DNA of 49,697 nt from Rhodoferax sp. OV413 (GTDB taxonomy: Bacteria; Pseudomonadota; Gammaproteobacteria; Burkholderiales; Burkholderiaceae_C): NCBI GenBank assembly GCA_945861785.1, contig CAMAWD010000042.1, positions 1 through 49,697 on the forward strand, read 5' to 3'. Shown here piece by piece: positions 25,587 through 35,313 of this stretch. Position numbers and translations under genes: made by a program. Under the pieces are notes generated by a model that saw nothing but the letters and a program-made list of their open reading frames with translations, was not told where the DNA came from and did no database searches. The first letter of the stretch is position 1; every line of letters starts with the position of its first letter.

Positions 25587-27692
25587 TCAGGAAGATGAGG
25601 AAGCGGCCGCGCCAGGGTCGGCACGCGTCACCAGAGCATCGAGTGCCACGAAGCGGTCAGGCGCAGCGACGGCGAGGGGGTTGAATTCAACTTCAAGCAA
25701 CTCGGGCCGGGCGGCAACGCGTTGGGTCAATTCAAAAATGCAGTCGGCAAGGCGCTTGAGATCTACCGCCGGGCGGCCCCGCCATCCCTTGAGGCGAGTG
25801 GTCATGCGCAGAGTTAGCAAGGCGGCCTCAATCTCGTGCGCTGTGACCGGCAGCAGGCGCAGGCAGGTGTCTGGCTGGTCTTGCGATTCGACGCCACCCC
25901 TGCCCAGCAAGAGCAGTGCACCGAACACCGGGTCTTGCCGGATTCCAACAATCAGTTCGTGCTCGTGCTGCACCATCTCCTGCACCAGGATGCCATCGAG
26001 CGCGAGGTCGAGTTCGATGGCCCGTTTGAACAAGTCATCAACGGCGGCCCGGGTTGAGATCGCATCGCCCAAGCTCAGCACGATGCCGCCATGCTCAGTC
26101 TTGTGTGGCAATTGAGCACTTTGTATCTTGGCCACCAGCGGAAACTTCAAACCACGCAAGGCTTCATCCAGTTGGCTGGCGTGGGTGATGAGCCGGCCGA
26201 TGGGCCAAGTCAGGCCTTGCACTTGGCCCAGGGCATCGCGGCCCCTGACTTCGGACAAGAACGAACCAGCGCAAGACAGTCTGGGCCGGCCGGGTGCAAG
26301 CCCATTGCCCTGCACCGGCTGGCGCGCGCTGATGGTGTTCCACGCTGCGAGTGCGCCAATCGCCTGCGGAATGTCTTCATAGAAGGCCAGCCGGGCTTTG
26401 CGCAGCGCGGCGATCACCTGTGGCTGGGCCGCTACCCAGATCACCAGCACCGGCTTTCCCGTGGGTAGAAGGTGTTCAATGATCGCGTCAATGATGGACT
26501 GGTAGCCCTGCGAGATCAGCCCAAAATATAGAACAAATGAGTCGAAAGCCGGGTCGTGGCACACCGCTTTGGCCGCATCCACGAAGATGGCCGTATTGAT
26601 GACGCACGAGCCCGTCAGGTCCAGCGGATTTCCTACTTTGCCAAAACTGGGCAGGGCCGCTGTCAACGCAGGGAGGGTCTGCTCAGAGATGGGTGGCAGT
26701 TCGATGCCCTTGGGCTCAGCCGCATCGCTGATCAACGCCGCGCCGCCGCCCGATACTGACAGCACCAGCGCACGTCCGGCAGACGGCAGGGGTTCGCTGG
26801 AGATCAGTTTTGCTGCATCGATCATCTCGCGCAACGAGTCAAAGGCCAGCACGCCCGTCTGCTCGAACAACGCCGACCACACTTGGTCTTGCGCCGCCAT
26901 GGCGCCGGTGTGGGAGAGCGCAGCGGCGGCGCCCAGCGTCGTCCTGCCTGCGCGCAAGGCCAACACCGGCTTGTTGGCGCGCTGTGCGCTTTCCAGTGCG
27001 CGGCGCAACGCGGGCCCATCGCGCACGCCTTCAATGTAGATGCAGATCGCGCGCGTCGCCGCATCGCCGACAAGATAAGTCACGAAATCGTCTATACCCA
27101 GATCGGCCTCGTTGCCTGTGGGCAGCCAGGTGCTGAAGCCGAAATTGTCCTGCACCAAAATCTGCAACCAGTACGCTGCCATGGCGCCACTTTGGCCGAC
27201 AAACGCCACCGGACCGGTTCGCAGTTCGGGCATGTTGATGCCGGCCATGGTCGCGCACATGCGCGCATGGGTATTGATGACGCCATTGCAGTTCGGGCCC
27301 AGGATGGCCACATCGTGCTTGCGGGCCAATGCAAGCAGTGCCTCCTGGCGGTGTCGTCCTTGGGCGTCCAGCTCCGCGAAGCCGCTGGCGTAGATGGCAA
27401 ATGCGCGTGAACCGGCTTGAATGCCCTGAGCCACTGCATCCACCACTTCAGATGCTGGCGTCATCACGATCGTCAGGTCAATGGGCTGACCGATGTCGGT
27501 GAGCGACGGATAGGCCTTGAGTCCCATCACTTGCTGATGCCGCGGATTGACCGGGTAGATGGGACCCTCATAGCCATATTGGAGTAGGTTGGCGAGGGGC
27601 CGGCCTGATTGCTTTGAACTGTCGCTGGATGCACCGATGATGGCGATGGAGCGGGGCTGCAGCAACGCCCTGATGCGATCTGTCTTGGGCAT
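25587..27692 (-). CDS. ADP-forming type acyl-CoA synthetase (acetate-CoA ligase family), module A
   Basis: A 701-residue fused enzyme. The N-terminal CoA-binding domain has RSIAIIGASSD. The ligase domain has LGPNCNGVIN, FVGQSGAM and the phosphorylated histidine His261 in LSHTGAMA. A C-terminal ATP-grasp domain (about 480-701) has PLVAKIQSAQLPHKTEHGG and ILVQEMV. Such enzymes make an acyl-CoA from a free acid and ATP, giving ADP and phosphate. It sits between an acyl-CoA dehydrogenase (12 bp) and the DRE-TIM gene (12 bp), so it likely activates the acid that the cluster degrades. Its paralogue in module B is at 31805-33967. Confidence 0.88.
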   Translation of the reverse strand: MPKTDRIRALLQPRSIAIIGASSDSSKQSGRPLANLLQYGYEGPIYPVNPRHQQVMGLKAYPSLTDIGQPIDLTIVMTPASEVVDAVAQGIQAGSRAFAIYASGFAELDAQGRHRQEALLALARKHDVAILGPNCNGVINTHARMCATMAGINMPELRTGPVAFVGQSGAMAAYWLQILVQDNFGFSTWLPTGNEADLGIDDFVTYLVGDAATRAICIYIEGVRDGPALRRALESAQRANKPVLALRAGRTTLGAAAALSHTGAMAAQDQVWSALFEQTGVLAFDSLREMIDAAKLISSEPLPSAGRALVLSVSGGGAALISDAAEPKGIELPPISEQTLPALTAALPSFGKVGNPLDLTGSCVINTAIFVDAAKAVCHDPAFDSFVLYFGLISQGYQSIIDAIIEHLLPTGKPVLVIWVAAQPQVIAALRKARLAFYEDIPQAIGALAAWNTISARQPVQGNGLAPGRPRLSCAGSFLSEVRGRDALGQVQGLTWPIGRLITHASQLDEALRGLKFPLVAKIQSAQLPHKTEHGGIVLSLGDAISTRAAVDDLFKRAIELDLALDGILVQEMVQHEHELIVGIRQDPVFGALLLLGRGGVESQDQPDTCLRLLPVTAHEIEAALLTLRMTTRLKGWRGRPAVDLKRLADCIFELTQRVAARPELLEVEFNPLAVAAPDRFVALDALVTRADPGAAASSSS

Positions 27693-27704
27693 GAATCCGC
27701 AATG

Positions 27705-28868
27705 TCAGTAGGATTTGGGCATGCCCAGTTCCCGCTCGGCGATGTAGCACAGTGCCAGACTTTGGGCCACCGGCGCCAGCACAGGGATCATGATTTCGCG
27801 CAGCAGCCGCTCCACATGGAACTCCTTGGCAAAGCCAAAGCCGCCGTGTGTGATCATGGCTTGCCGGCAAGCCTTCTGCGCCGCTTCGGCGGCGAGGAAT
27901 TTGGCCGCGTTCGCTTCAACGCCGCAGGGCAGGCCCGCGTCATACATGGCGGCGGCTTTGTACACCATGAGATTGGCGGCCTCCAGTTCGGCCCAGCACT
28001 GTGCCAGCGGCAGCTGCACCGCCTGGTTCTGTCCGATGGGTCTGCCGAACACGACACGCTCGGTGGCATAGACCGAGGCCTTCTTCACCACGAAGCGGCC
28101 CACGCCCACAGCCATCGCTGCCGCGGTGACCCGCTCCGGGTTGAGTCCGTCCAGGAGGTAGCGAAAGCCTTTGCCTTCCTCGCCGATGCGGTCCTGCACG
28201 GGAACGGGAAGGTCGTTTATCAGGACTTGGCACGATGCATTGGCCTGGTAGCCGTGCTTCTTGATGGGGCGCACGTCCACATAGCGTCTGTCGATGGCGG
28301 TGTAGAACAGCGTCAGCCCGTCAATGGGGCGCGGGGTCTCCTGCACAGGTCGTGTGCGGGCCAGCACCAGCATCCGGTCGGCAATCATTGCGCCGGTGGT
28401 CCAGACCTTCTCGCCATTCATGATGTAGTGATCGCCCGAGCGCAGCGCGCGCGTGGACAGGCGCGTGGTGTCAAGCCCGGTATTGGGCTCCGTCAGTGCC
28501 ATGCAAGGCCGTTCAATGCCCTGGGCAAGCGGCGGCAGAAACCGGCGCTTTTGCTCAGGTGTGCCGTACACCACAATGGGATGCGGTGTAAACAGATAGT
28601 GATGAATCGAGCCGCCGCCGGTCCAGCCGGAGCCGGATTCGGCGATCGCCTGGATCATCGTGACCGCTGCGGTGAAACTAGAGCCTGAGCCTCCGAACTC
28701 CTGCGGAAAGTAAATGCCCGTCCACCCGCCCTCACGCAGGGCCGCGAAGAACTCCGTGGGAAAGCGCTCGTCGTTGTCGCACTCAAGCCAGTAGTTGAGC
28801 CCGAATGAGTCGCACAACTTGAAAATGGCTTCGCGGATCTCGGGGTGCGGGTCGGTGTCGAACTGCAT
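27705..28868 (-). CDS. Acyl-CoA dehydrogenase, module A
   Basis: A 387-residue FAD-dependent acyl-CoA dehydrogenase. Recognised segments are GWTGIYFPQEFGGSG, MALTEPNTGLDTTRL, NGEKVWTTGAMIADRML and, near the C-terminus, ITHGGFGFAKEFHVERLLRE. The usual arginine-rich FAD contact VFGRPIGQNQAVQ is present. It introduces a 2,3 double bond into an acyl-CoA and passes electrons to ETF. The gene is 21 bp downstream of the TctC-type binding protein gene and 12 bp upstream of the synthetase. No enoyl-CoA hydratase is in the operon, so the next step must use another gene or the DRE-TIM protein. Confidence 0.9.
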   Translation of the reverse strand: MQFDTDPHPEIREAIFKLCDSFGLNYWLECDNDERFPTEFFAALREGGWTGIYFPQEFGGSGSSFTAAVTMIQAIAESGSGWTGGGSIHHYLFTPHPIVVYGTPEQKRRFLPPLAQGIERPCMALTEPNTGLDTTRLSTRALRSGDHYIMNGEKVWTTGAMIADRMLVLARTRPVQETPRPIDGLTLFYTAIDRRYVDVRPIKKHGYQANASCQVLINDLPVPVQDRIGEEGKGFRYLLDGLNPERVTAAAMAVGVGRFVVKKASVYATERVVFGRPIGQNQAVQLPLAQCWAELEAANLMVYKAAAMYDAGLPCGVEANAAKFLAAEAAQKACRQAMITHGGFGFAKEFHVERLLREIMIPVLAPVAQSLALCYIAERELGMPKSY

Positions 28869-28889
28869 TTTTTTCCCGATGCCACAGCC

Positions 28890-29861
28890 TCAATTGGTCT
28901 TGATGCCCGTGGCTTGAACCATCTGGGTCCAGCGCTTGACCTCTGCGTCAAGCTTCACGCGGAACTCATCCGGTGTGTCTCCGACCGCGCTGGCCCCTCG
29001 CTTGCTCAGCCACTCCCTGGTTTCCGGCTCAGCCATCACCGCCCGCACGTCACTGCTCAAGCGGGCTTGCACGTCCTTGGGTGTGGCAGCCGGGACAAAC
29101 AGGCCCAACCAGAGGGATGTGTCGTAGCCGGGCACCGTGTCGCCGATGGCGGGTAGCTCTGGCCAGAATTCGCTGGGCGCGGCCGTGGTCACGGCCAGTG
29201 CCCGTGCCTTGCCCGCCGCAACAAGCGTCCTGGCGGTGGGCAGCGGATCGATGATCATCTGGATCTCTCCGGTGGCCAATCCCTGGTAAGAGGGCGCACC
29301 ACCTTTGTAGGGGATATGGACGATGTTCACACCGGCCATCGATTTGAAAAGTTCCCACGAGAGGTGAATCGAACTGTTGATGCCGGGCGAGCCGTGATTG
29401 AGTTTCCCAGGGTTGGCTTTGGCATAGGCAATCAACTCGGCCATTGATTTCACCGGCAAGTCCGGACGCACCAGCAGCACGTTCGCGCCGATGGTGACCA
29501 TGCTCACAGGCGCCAGGCTCTTGCGCATGTCGTAGGGAAGGTCATCGCGCATGGCCACCTCGGTGGCGATGGCCGGGCTGTGCAGAAGCATCGTGTAGCC
29601 ATCGGCAGGCGAAGCGATCACGGCCTGAGTGCCGACCGCGCCACCGGCACCGGCCCGATTTTCAACGATCACGGGCTGCTTGAGCCGCAAGGACAGACGC
29701 TGCCCTAGAAACCGCGCGCTGATGTCGCCATTCGATCCTGCCGGGTAGGGCATGACGATCCGAACCGGTCTCTCCGGAAACTGCGCCTGCGCGGGTGCCG
29801 TTGCACACAGAAGCAGCAGGCTTGCACCAAAGCCGGCCACGATGTGGCGAAAGATGTTCAT
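28890..29861 (-). CDS. TctC/Bug-type extracytoplasmic solute-binding protein
   Basis: A 323-residue binding protein with a signal peptide (MNIFRHIVAGFGASLLLLCA, ending APAQAQ). The family start is FPERPVRIVMPYPAGSNGD, followed by NRAGAGGAVGTQAV. These Bug proteins bind carboxylates in the periplasm, sometimes feeding tripartite tricarboxylate transporters and sometimes acting as sensors. No TctA/TctB membrane genes are here. It is the first gene of minus-strand module A, so it probably captures the substrate of the pathway. The upstream region (29862-30118) is shared with the divergent IclR gene. Confidence 0.92.
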   Translation of the reverse strand: MNIFRHIVAGFGASLLLLCATAPAQAQFPERPVRIVMPYPAGSNGDISARFLGQRLSLRLKQPVIVENRAGAGGAVGTQAVIASPADGYTMLLHSPAIATEVAMRDDLPYDMRKSLAPVSMVTIGANVLLVRPDLPVKSMAELIAYAKANPGKLNHGSPGINSSIHLSWELFKSMAGVNIVHIPYKGGAPSYQGLATGEIQMIIDPLPTARTLVAAGKARALAVTTAAPSEFWPELPAIGDTVPGYDTSLWLGLFVPAATPKDVQARLSSDVRAVMAEPETREWLSKRGASAVGDTPDEFRVKLDAEVKRWTQMVQATGIKTN

Positions 29862-30118
29862 TGAAGGTCTCCTGGATGACTGGGAAGAATCGGTTTATTG
29901 AATGAAATCTCTGGTGGTCTGCGTGCCCAACTCCGCTCGCGTTGGATTCTGCAGATGGATCATTATGGGTGTCGGATATATGAGAGTCAACGGGGTATAC
30001 GTGAGAAAGCCGTGGATCTGTTCCGCCGTTTCACTCAGCAAAATTGCTCTACTGGTGCGGCATACAATGAGTCCCAGTCATTGAACCCAGGTTGAACCGG
30101 CTCTGCCCATGCCGCTCC

Positions 30119-30946
30119 ATGCCGTCCATGCCCGTCGCTCCTGATTCGCTTCCACCGTCGTCGGTACGAAAGGCCTGCCAGATTCTGCGGGCAGTTTGTG
30201 GGCATGACGCTTGTGCGCTGGGCGTAGTCGCCGTGCACGCCGGCGTGGATAAGGCCACTGCATTGCGTCTGCTCGGTGTCTTGGCCCAAGAAGGGTTTGT
30301 GGTGCGCAACGAAAGCACCAAGCGCTACGCCATCGGACCGGAGCTACAGGCACTGGGCGCCATGGCCCTTGCGCGCTTTGATCCCTCCGCCATTGTTCGA
30401 CCGAGCTTGCTTCGCTTGGCCGATGAACTCGAAGACACGGTGGTGCTGCTGGTGCCTCGCGGGCATGAATCGCTTTGCCTTGCGACGCAGGAGGGGCGCT
30501 TTCCAATCCGCGCCAACTACCTGCCCGTGGGCGGGCGACGTCTGTTAGGCCTGGGGGCGGGCAGCCTGGCATTGCTGGCCTGGTTGCCCGCACGCGAAGC
30601 GCAGGCGGTGCTGGAATCTCTGGCGGTGGCACTGCGCGGCCATCCACGCGTGACCCCGGCCCTGGTGGAGAGCATGGCGGCTCAATCTCGCAGCCAGGGT
30701 TATGCGCTGTCGCTGGACATCGTGATTGATCGTGTCGGCGGTGTCGGCGTGCCCATACTGGGCCACGATGGCCGGCCCTTGGGCGCACTGAGCGTTTCGG
30801 CGCTGAGCGATCGCATCACTTCACGCCTGGACCAAATCGTCGCTGCGCTGCAGCGCGAGGCTATCGTGTGCCAACACATCTGGCGCAAGCAACTCCAACC
30901 CGGCACCCCCTTGGCGCCAGGGCAAGAGCCTTCGCAGCGACGCTGA
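30119..30946 (+). CDS. IclR-family transcriptional regulator 1
   Basis: A 275-residue regulator. The N-terminal winged helix-turn-helix spans about 15-75 (VRKACQILRAVCG, then VDKATALRLLGVLAQEGFV). The effector domain has the family pattern with LGLGAGSLALLAWL and SLDIVIDRVGGVGVPILG. The frame opens at a TTG (30092); ATG 30119 or 30128 is the likely start. It is divergent from module A (257 bp of shared upstream DNA), the classic place for a local repressor or activator. The second IclR gene follows after 21 bp, so they are one transcript. Confidence 0.9.
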   Translation: MPSMPVAPDSLPPSSVRKACQILRAVCGHDACALGVVAVHAGVDKATALRLLGVLAQEGFVVRNESTKRYAIGPELQALGAMALARFDPSAIVRPSLLRLADELEDTVVLLVPRGHESLCLATQEGRFPIRANYLPVGGRRLLGLGAGSLALLAWLPAREAQAVLESLAVALRGHPRVTPALVESMAAQSRSQGYALSLDIVIDRVGGVGVPILGHDGRPLGALSVSALSDRITSRLDQIVAALQREAIVCQHIWRKQLQPGTPLAPGQEPSQRR

Positions 30947-30967
30947 TTCATTCTCAGTATCAAATCC

Positions 30968-31789
30968 ATGCTATCAAGCAAGAAGGCGGCCGCGCAAGCT
31001 ACCTTGGTCGACTACCACCGGCCCGCCTGGCTCAGTCGCATCAATCGCAAGGCGGTTGGCGCGGTCATTCACGCCCTGCGAATTCTCGAGTACCTGAGCA
31101 CCTTGCCCTCGCCCGTGCGTGTCACTCACGTTGCGAAGGAGCTGGGTATGCACTTGAGCACATGCTTCAACATTCTCAACACGCTCGTACTGCAAGGGTA
31201 TGTGCAGTTCTCACCCAGGGGGAAAGGCTATTCCATCAGTTCGCAGGTGGCGAATCTCGCCCGGGGGGCGGTCGATCCAAAGGGTGCGCTGGCTGCGGCA
31301 CAGCCCGAAATGCGCCGAATCGCGCAGACCCATGACTTGATCATCACGGTCTGGAAGCGCTCGGCGATTGACCGCATGACACTGGTCGCGGCCTCGGAAA
31401 GCGATGCCGCTGTGCGTTTGCATCTGACTGTGGGCCACACCATCCGGCTGCTGCTGGGCTCGGTGGGCCGTGTGATGGCAACCCGGGTAGAGATGGACCG
31501 CGATGAGTTGCGCCAGTCTTTCCAGAATGTGCGCTGGAACAAGCCGATGGATTTCGACAGCTTCATGCTCGAAGCACAAACGGCACGTGCGCAAGGCTAC
31601 GCCGTGGACGATGCGGTCGCGAACAAGGGGCTGCTCTCCATTGCGAGTCCGATCATCACGGACAGCGCGTACTGCGATACCGTCTGTTGCGCGTCAATGT
31701 TTGTGGGCACCTATCCGGACGCTACCATCAAGGTCATCGCGCACGATCTTGTCGGGTTGTGCCGCTTGATCGCCCACATCGGCAACTGA
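30968..31789 (+). CDS. IclR-family transcriptional regulator 2
   Basis: A 273-residue regulator with a winged helix-turn-helix (VIHALRILEYLS, VTHVAKELGMHLSTCFNIL) and an IclR effector domain (HTIRLLLGSVGRVMATR, GYAVDDAVANKGLLSIASP). It differs clearly from its upstream neighbour, so this is not a recent duplication. Its stop is 15 bp from the stop of the convergent acyl-CoA synthetase of module B. Two regulators for two modules suggests each controls one, but that is inference. Confidence 0.9.
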   Translation: MLSSKKAAAQATLVDYHRPAWLSRINRKAVGAVIHALRILEYLSTLPSPVRVTHVAKELGMHLSTCFNILNTLVLQGYVQFSPRGKGYSISSQVANLARGAVDPKGALAAAQPEMRRIAQTHDLIITVWKRSAIDRMTLVAASESDAAVRLHLTVGHTIRLLLGSVGRVMATRVEMDRDELRQSFQNVRWNKPMDFDSFMLEAQTARAQGYAVDDAVANKGLLSIASPIITDSAYCDTVCCASMFVGTYPDATIKVIAHDLVGLCRLIAHIGN

Positions 31790-31804
31790 GCCCCGCCTGT
31801 CACA

Positions 31805-33967
31805 TCATCCAGGTGCCTGGGCGCGCAGCGTGACAACTGCATCCACGGCGCACGAGCCGCTGGGCCGCAGCATGAAGGGATTGATCTCCACCTGCACCAA
31901 TTGCGCACCTGCGCGATGGGGGGGCCGAGTGATTGCCTTGGACAGTTTCACCATGGCATCGACCAGCTCAGACTGATTTGCCTTCAAGCCATTGCGGTGA
32001 TGGGACATGGAGCGCCAACTTCTCAGGCGCAGCAGCATGGCCAGGGCCTCCTGGGGCATGATCGGAGCAGGGGCCACGACCAGATCCTGGACGCGTTCGG
32101 TCAGAGTGCCGCCCGCGCCCACGGTGATGAACGGACCGAGTAAGGGATCGACAAATGCAGACAGCAAGACTTCGCTGACAACGTCCTCGACCATCGCCTC
32201 CACCAAGACCCGCGTAGCGCAGCCATGGCGCACGCAAATCGCGGCCAGCTCGCGCCAGGCGGCCTGGGCGACCGCTTCATTGCCCAGGCCGATCCTCACC
32301 GCACCGATCTCGGTCTTGTGGGTGACACCCGCGATGACTGCCTTCATGGCAACCGGGCTGGGTAGTTCGCACAAGGCCGCTGCCAGTTCGCTCTCTTGTG
32401 CGACAAGGCGGCGGGCCACGACCGGGATGCCGATGTCCAGCTCGACCCAGTCAAGAGCGTCATCCTCCGCAAGTAGGTGCCCGGACTCTTCCATCTTCTG
32501 AACCGAGGACTGCGCCATTGGCATGGAGCTCTCGCGCGGTTCATGCGACGGGTCGACGTCCAGCACGCCCATCGCTCTGACCAGTGCAACGCCGTCGTCG
32601 AACACGGGTACACCGGCCTTGGCCATTGCGGCACGGATGTCAGCGTCAACCATGCCGACGAACAGAATGCGCTTGTCTGGGTAGCGCGTGGCCATGGCGA
32701 TCAGGGCGGCGCTGATTTTTTCGGCGCGGTCTCGCCATAACATGGACGCCCCGTGAATCATGACCATGCAATCAACTTCGGGCTCGTCCAACACGGCCGA
32801 AAAGAACGCCGGTAACATGGCCGGATTCTGGTTGGTCGCGCCGGTCACATCGATCGGGTTATTGGGAGAGCACGCGGGTACCAAGGCGCGCATGCGAACT
32901 CGGCCTGACTCGGAAATCTGCGCCATAGGAACCTGGCTAAGCCAGGCGGCATCAGCCGTCATGGCCCCGCTGCCGCCTGACGAAGTCACGATGGCCAAGC
33001 CCGAGGGCCGGTGCGGCATGCACACGGCCAAGCGCAAGACGTCGATGAGCTCGCGCTGACCATCCACCCGCAGCACCCCCAGCTTGCGAAACAGCGCCTC
33101 GTACAACACGTCACCCGTGACCATGGCCGCAGTATGTGACTGCACAGCGCTGGCACCCGCGGGTGTGCGGCCGGGACGAATGGCAACCACGCGCTTGCCA
33201 AGTTCGCGTGCTTGCAGGGCTGCCGCGCTGAAAGCGTGGACATCCTTGAGGCTTTCGAGATAGAGCGCAATCACCTTGATCGACTCCATGGCACAAGCAA
33301 ACTCGATGCAATCGGCGACGCATAGGTCGGCCTCGTTGCCGGTAGAGACCCAGAAGCTTGCCCCCATGTCCTCAGCGGCAGCGCGTGCCAGCAGATCGGC
33401 CGCCACCGCGCCGCTTTGGCTGATCAGTGCGAGCGGGCCGCCGCGTGGCCATACGATCTCGAATACGCTGGCAGGACTGGCGTAGACGCACTGTGCCACA
33501 TTCACAAAGCCCAGGCAGTTCGGACCCAACACGCGCATGCCCGCTGCGCTGGCCAAGCCGGTAATGCGACTTTGCAGCAACTCGCCTTCCGGCCCGATTT
33601 CACTGAATCCGCCCGACAGCACGGAGACGGTACGCACACCGGCCGCAATGCTGTCCTCCAGCAGCGCCGGCACAGCATCGGCTCGCACCAGGAAAATGGC
33701 GTGATCTATGGAACGGCCGTACTCGGCGGCGCTACGATACCAGGTCAGTCCACCGCTGGTCTGGCCGGCATGGCGGGGGTTGATGGGAACGATCACGCCT
33801 CCAAACCCACCTTTGCGCAGGTTCTCGATGGCACGAGCGCCCATGCTGCCCGATTCCATCGATGCGCCATAGACGGCGATGCATGCGGGTGCAAACACGG
33901 CGCCAAGATCCAGCCGACGCGGCGGCGTACCCGAGGCCTGGGGCATGTCCTTGCTGCCGACGCTCAT
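31805..33967 (-). CDS. ADP-forming type acyl-CoA synthetase, module B
   Basis: A 720-residue paralogue of the module A enzyme with the same order of domains. CoA-binding is at ACIAVYGASMESGS; the ligase domain has LGPNCLGFVN and LISQSGAVAAD, with His278 in QSHTAAMV as the phosphohistidine. The ATP-grasp half has PVAMKAVIAGVTHKTEIGA. The two synthetases diverge substantially, so they may activate different acids. Its start overlaps the stop of the DRE-TIM gene as ATGA, so the two are translationally coupled. It is the last gene of module B. The order of synthetase and DRE-TIM genes is reversed relative to module A. Confidence 0.88.
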   Translation of the reverse strand: MSVGSKDMPQASGTPPRRLDLGAVFAPACIAVYGASMESGSMGARAIENLRKGGFGGVIVPINPRHAGQTSGGLTWYRSAAEYGRSIDHAIFLVRADAVPALLEDSIAAGVRTVSVLSGGFSEIGPEGELLQSRITGLASAAGMRVLGPNCLGFVNVAQCVYASPASVFEIVWPRGGPLALISQSGAVAADLLARAAAEDMGASFWVSTGNEADLCVADCIEFACAMESIKVIALYLESLKDVHAFSAAALQARELGKRVVAIRPGRTPAGASAVQSHTAAMVTGDVLYEALFRKLGVLRVDGQRELIDVLRLAVCMPHRPSGLAIVTSSGGSGAMTADAAWLSQVPMAQISESGRVRMRALVPACSPNNPIDVTGATNQNPAMLPAFFSAVLDEPEVDCMVMIHGASMLWRDRAEKISAALIAMATRYPDKRILFVGMVDADIRAAMAKAGVPVFDDGVALVRAMGVLDVDPSHEPRESSMPMAQSSVQKMEESGHLLAEDDALDWVELDIGIPVVARRLVAQESELAAALCELPSPVAMKAVIAGVTHKTEIGAVRIGLGNEAVAQAAWRELAAICVRHGCATRVLVEAMVEDVVSEVLLSAFVDPLLGPFITVGAGGTLTERVQDLVVAPAPIMPQEALAMLLRLRSWRSMSHHRNGLKANQSELVDAMVKLSKAITRPPHRAGAQLVQVEINPFMLRPSGSCAVDAVVTLRAQAPG

Positions 33968-35313
33968 TCCCGATCCTTGACGGCCCGCGCCAAGCCGCGA
34001 ATTTCCTCATCTGCCAGCGGCCTTCGCACTTGCAGCATCAGATCGAGACAAGCTTTCAAAATCGGCTCGACCAGAGGTTTGTCGATCTGCAGGCCAAGTT
34101 CATTGAGCTTTTCCTGCATGCCCAACGGACCCGTCGTGATGCCGATGCCGCTGCTTCGCACCGCGCCTGACAATGCGGCAGTCACCGCACTGTGAATCAG
34201 AGGGTCGAAGCGGGCCTCTTGTTCATATTCGTCTGCGCCGGCAGTCTCCAGAATGGCAGAGCCAAGAATCGGCTCGTTCCACGGAATCGCGATGCCAGTG
34301 AGCTTTGCACCTCGTTGCGCAATGCTGTACATGCGACTCAAGTCAATATCAGTGCTCACCCCATACAGTGCCTCCAGCGCGGCGGCTGTCGAAGCCAGAC
34401 TCGCTTGCACACCTGCCGGGCCGACTTCATACCCATTGACAGAGACCTCGATGATCTGGGCCCCAGCGCGCGCTCCGGCCAATGATGTCGCCACCGCCAG
34501 GCCGAACAGGTTGTGCGTGTGTACGCCTATAGGAATGTCCGGGGCGGCCGCGCGGGCGACCTGGACCAGTCGCGCGATGGCCTCTGGCCCGCAGCCGCCC
34601 GATGAATCTGCCAGGATGACCTCGCAAGCACCGTCGCCGGCCATGGCCTTGCAGAACTCCGCTATGTAATCCTCATTGGTGTAAGTGATGAGGTTGACCA
34701 GCGCTGAAACTTGCAGGCCGCATTCACGGCCTGCGGCAACCAGGCGGCGTGCACGGCCGATGTGCTCGGTGGCGTCGGCGGGGAAGCGCAGGTCGCGCCA
34801 ATCTCGTCCCTGCCAGACACGGTGGTAGACCGCGCCCGCAGATGCGGGCATGGCCTTGCCCAGATATGTGGCGTTCCAGATTTGAACCAGACCGTAGCCG
34901 GACTCCGCCGCCAGCTGCATTTCCTGCGCACGGACTGGGTTGCCGTACATCAGGCGGCTGGCTGGGTCAATGCGGCGCGCGGCCTCGATCTCTGCGCGCA
35001 TGGTCTGCACGCTGTGGCCGCGCCTGAAGCACGAGGTCGCCACGTGCAATACGCCGGCGCTGATCAACTCACATAGGTATTCAAGCCGCTCCTCGGGCGA
35101 GTTGACCACGCCCGGCATCTGCTCCATGGTGCGCATACTGATGTCGCGCAAATCCACCCGCCCAGGGAAGGCACCGGGGCGGGTCCCCCACTGGCGATTG
35201 AGCGGGCTGACCATCCACTTGCCTTGGGCGTAGCAATCGGCGGGACGATAGGACTGCAATGTGTCACGCATGGTGCGGATCTCGTCCGCAGTAAAAATTT
35301 CTTCAGGCTGCAT
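33964..35313 (-). CDS. DRE-TIM (HMG-CoA lyase-like) protein, module B
   Basis: A 449-residue paralogue of the module A protein, starting with the same MQPE.IFTA. The motif region is again Arg61-Thr62-Met63-Glu64-Gln65 in place of Arg-Asp-Gly-x-Gln, while His265 and His267 of HTHN and the SVNGYEVGPAG loop are kept. Conservation of the substituted motif in two diverged copies argues that it is functional and not decay. It overlaps the upstream acyl-CoA dehydrogenase by 11 bp and the downstream synthetase by 4 bp, so expression is tightly linked. Confidence 0.8.
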   Translation of the reverse strand: MQPEEIFTADEIRTMRDTLQSYRPADCYAQGKWMVSPLNRQWGTRPGAFPGRVDLRDISMRTMEQMPGVVNSPEERLEYLCELISAGVLHVATSCFRRGHSVQTMRAEIEAARRIDPASRLMYGNPVRAQEMQLAAESGYGLVQIWNATYLGKAMPASAGAVYHRVWQGRDWRDLRFPADATEHIGRARRLVAAGRECGLQVSALVNLITYTNEDYIAEFCKAMAGDGACEVILADSSGGCGPEAIARLVQVARAAAPDIPIGVHTHNLFGLAVATSLAGARAGAQIIEVSVNGYEVGPAGVQASLASTAAALEALYGVSTDIDLSRMYSIAQRGAKLTGIAIPWNEPILGSAILETAGADEYEQEARFDPLIHSAVTAALSGAVRSSGIGITTGPLGMQEKLNELGLQIDKPLVEPILKACLDLMLQVRRPLADEEIRGLARAVKDRE

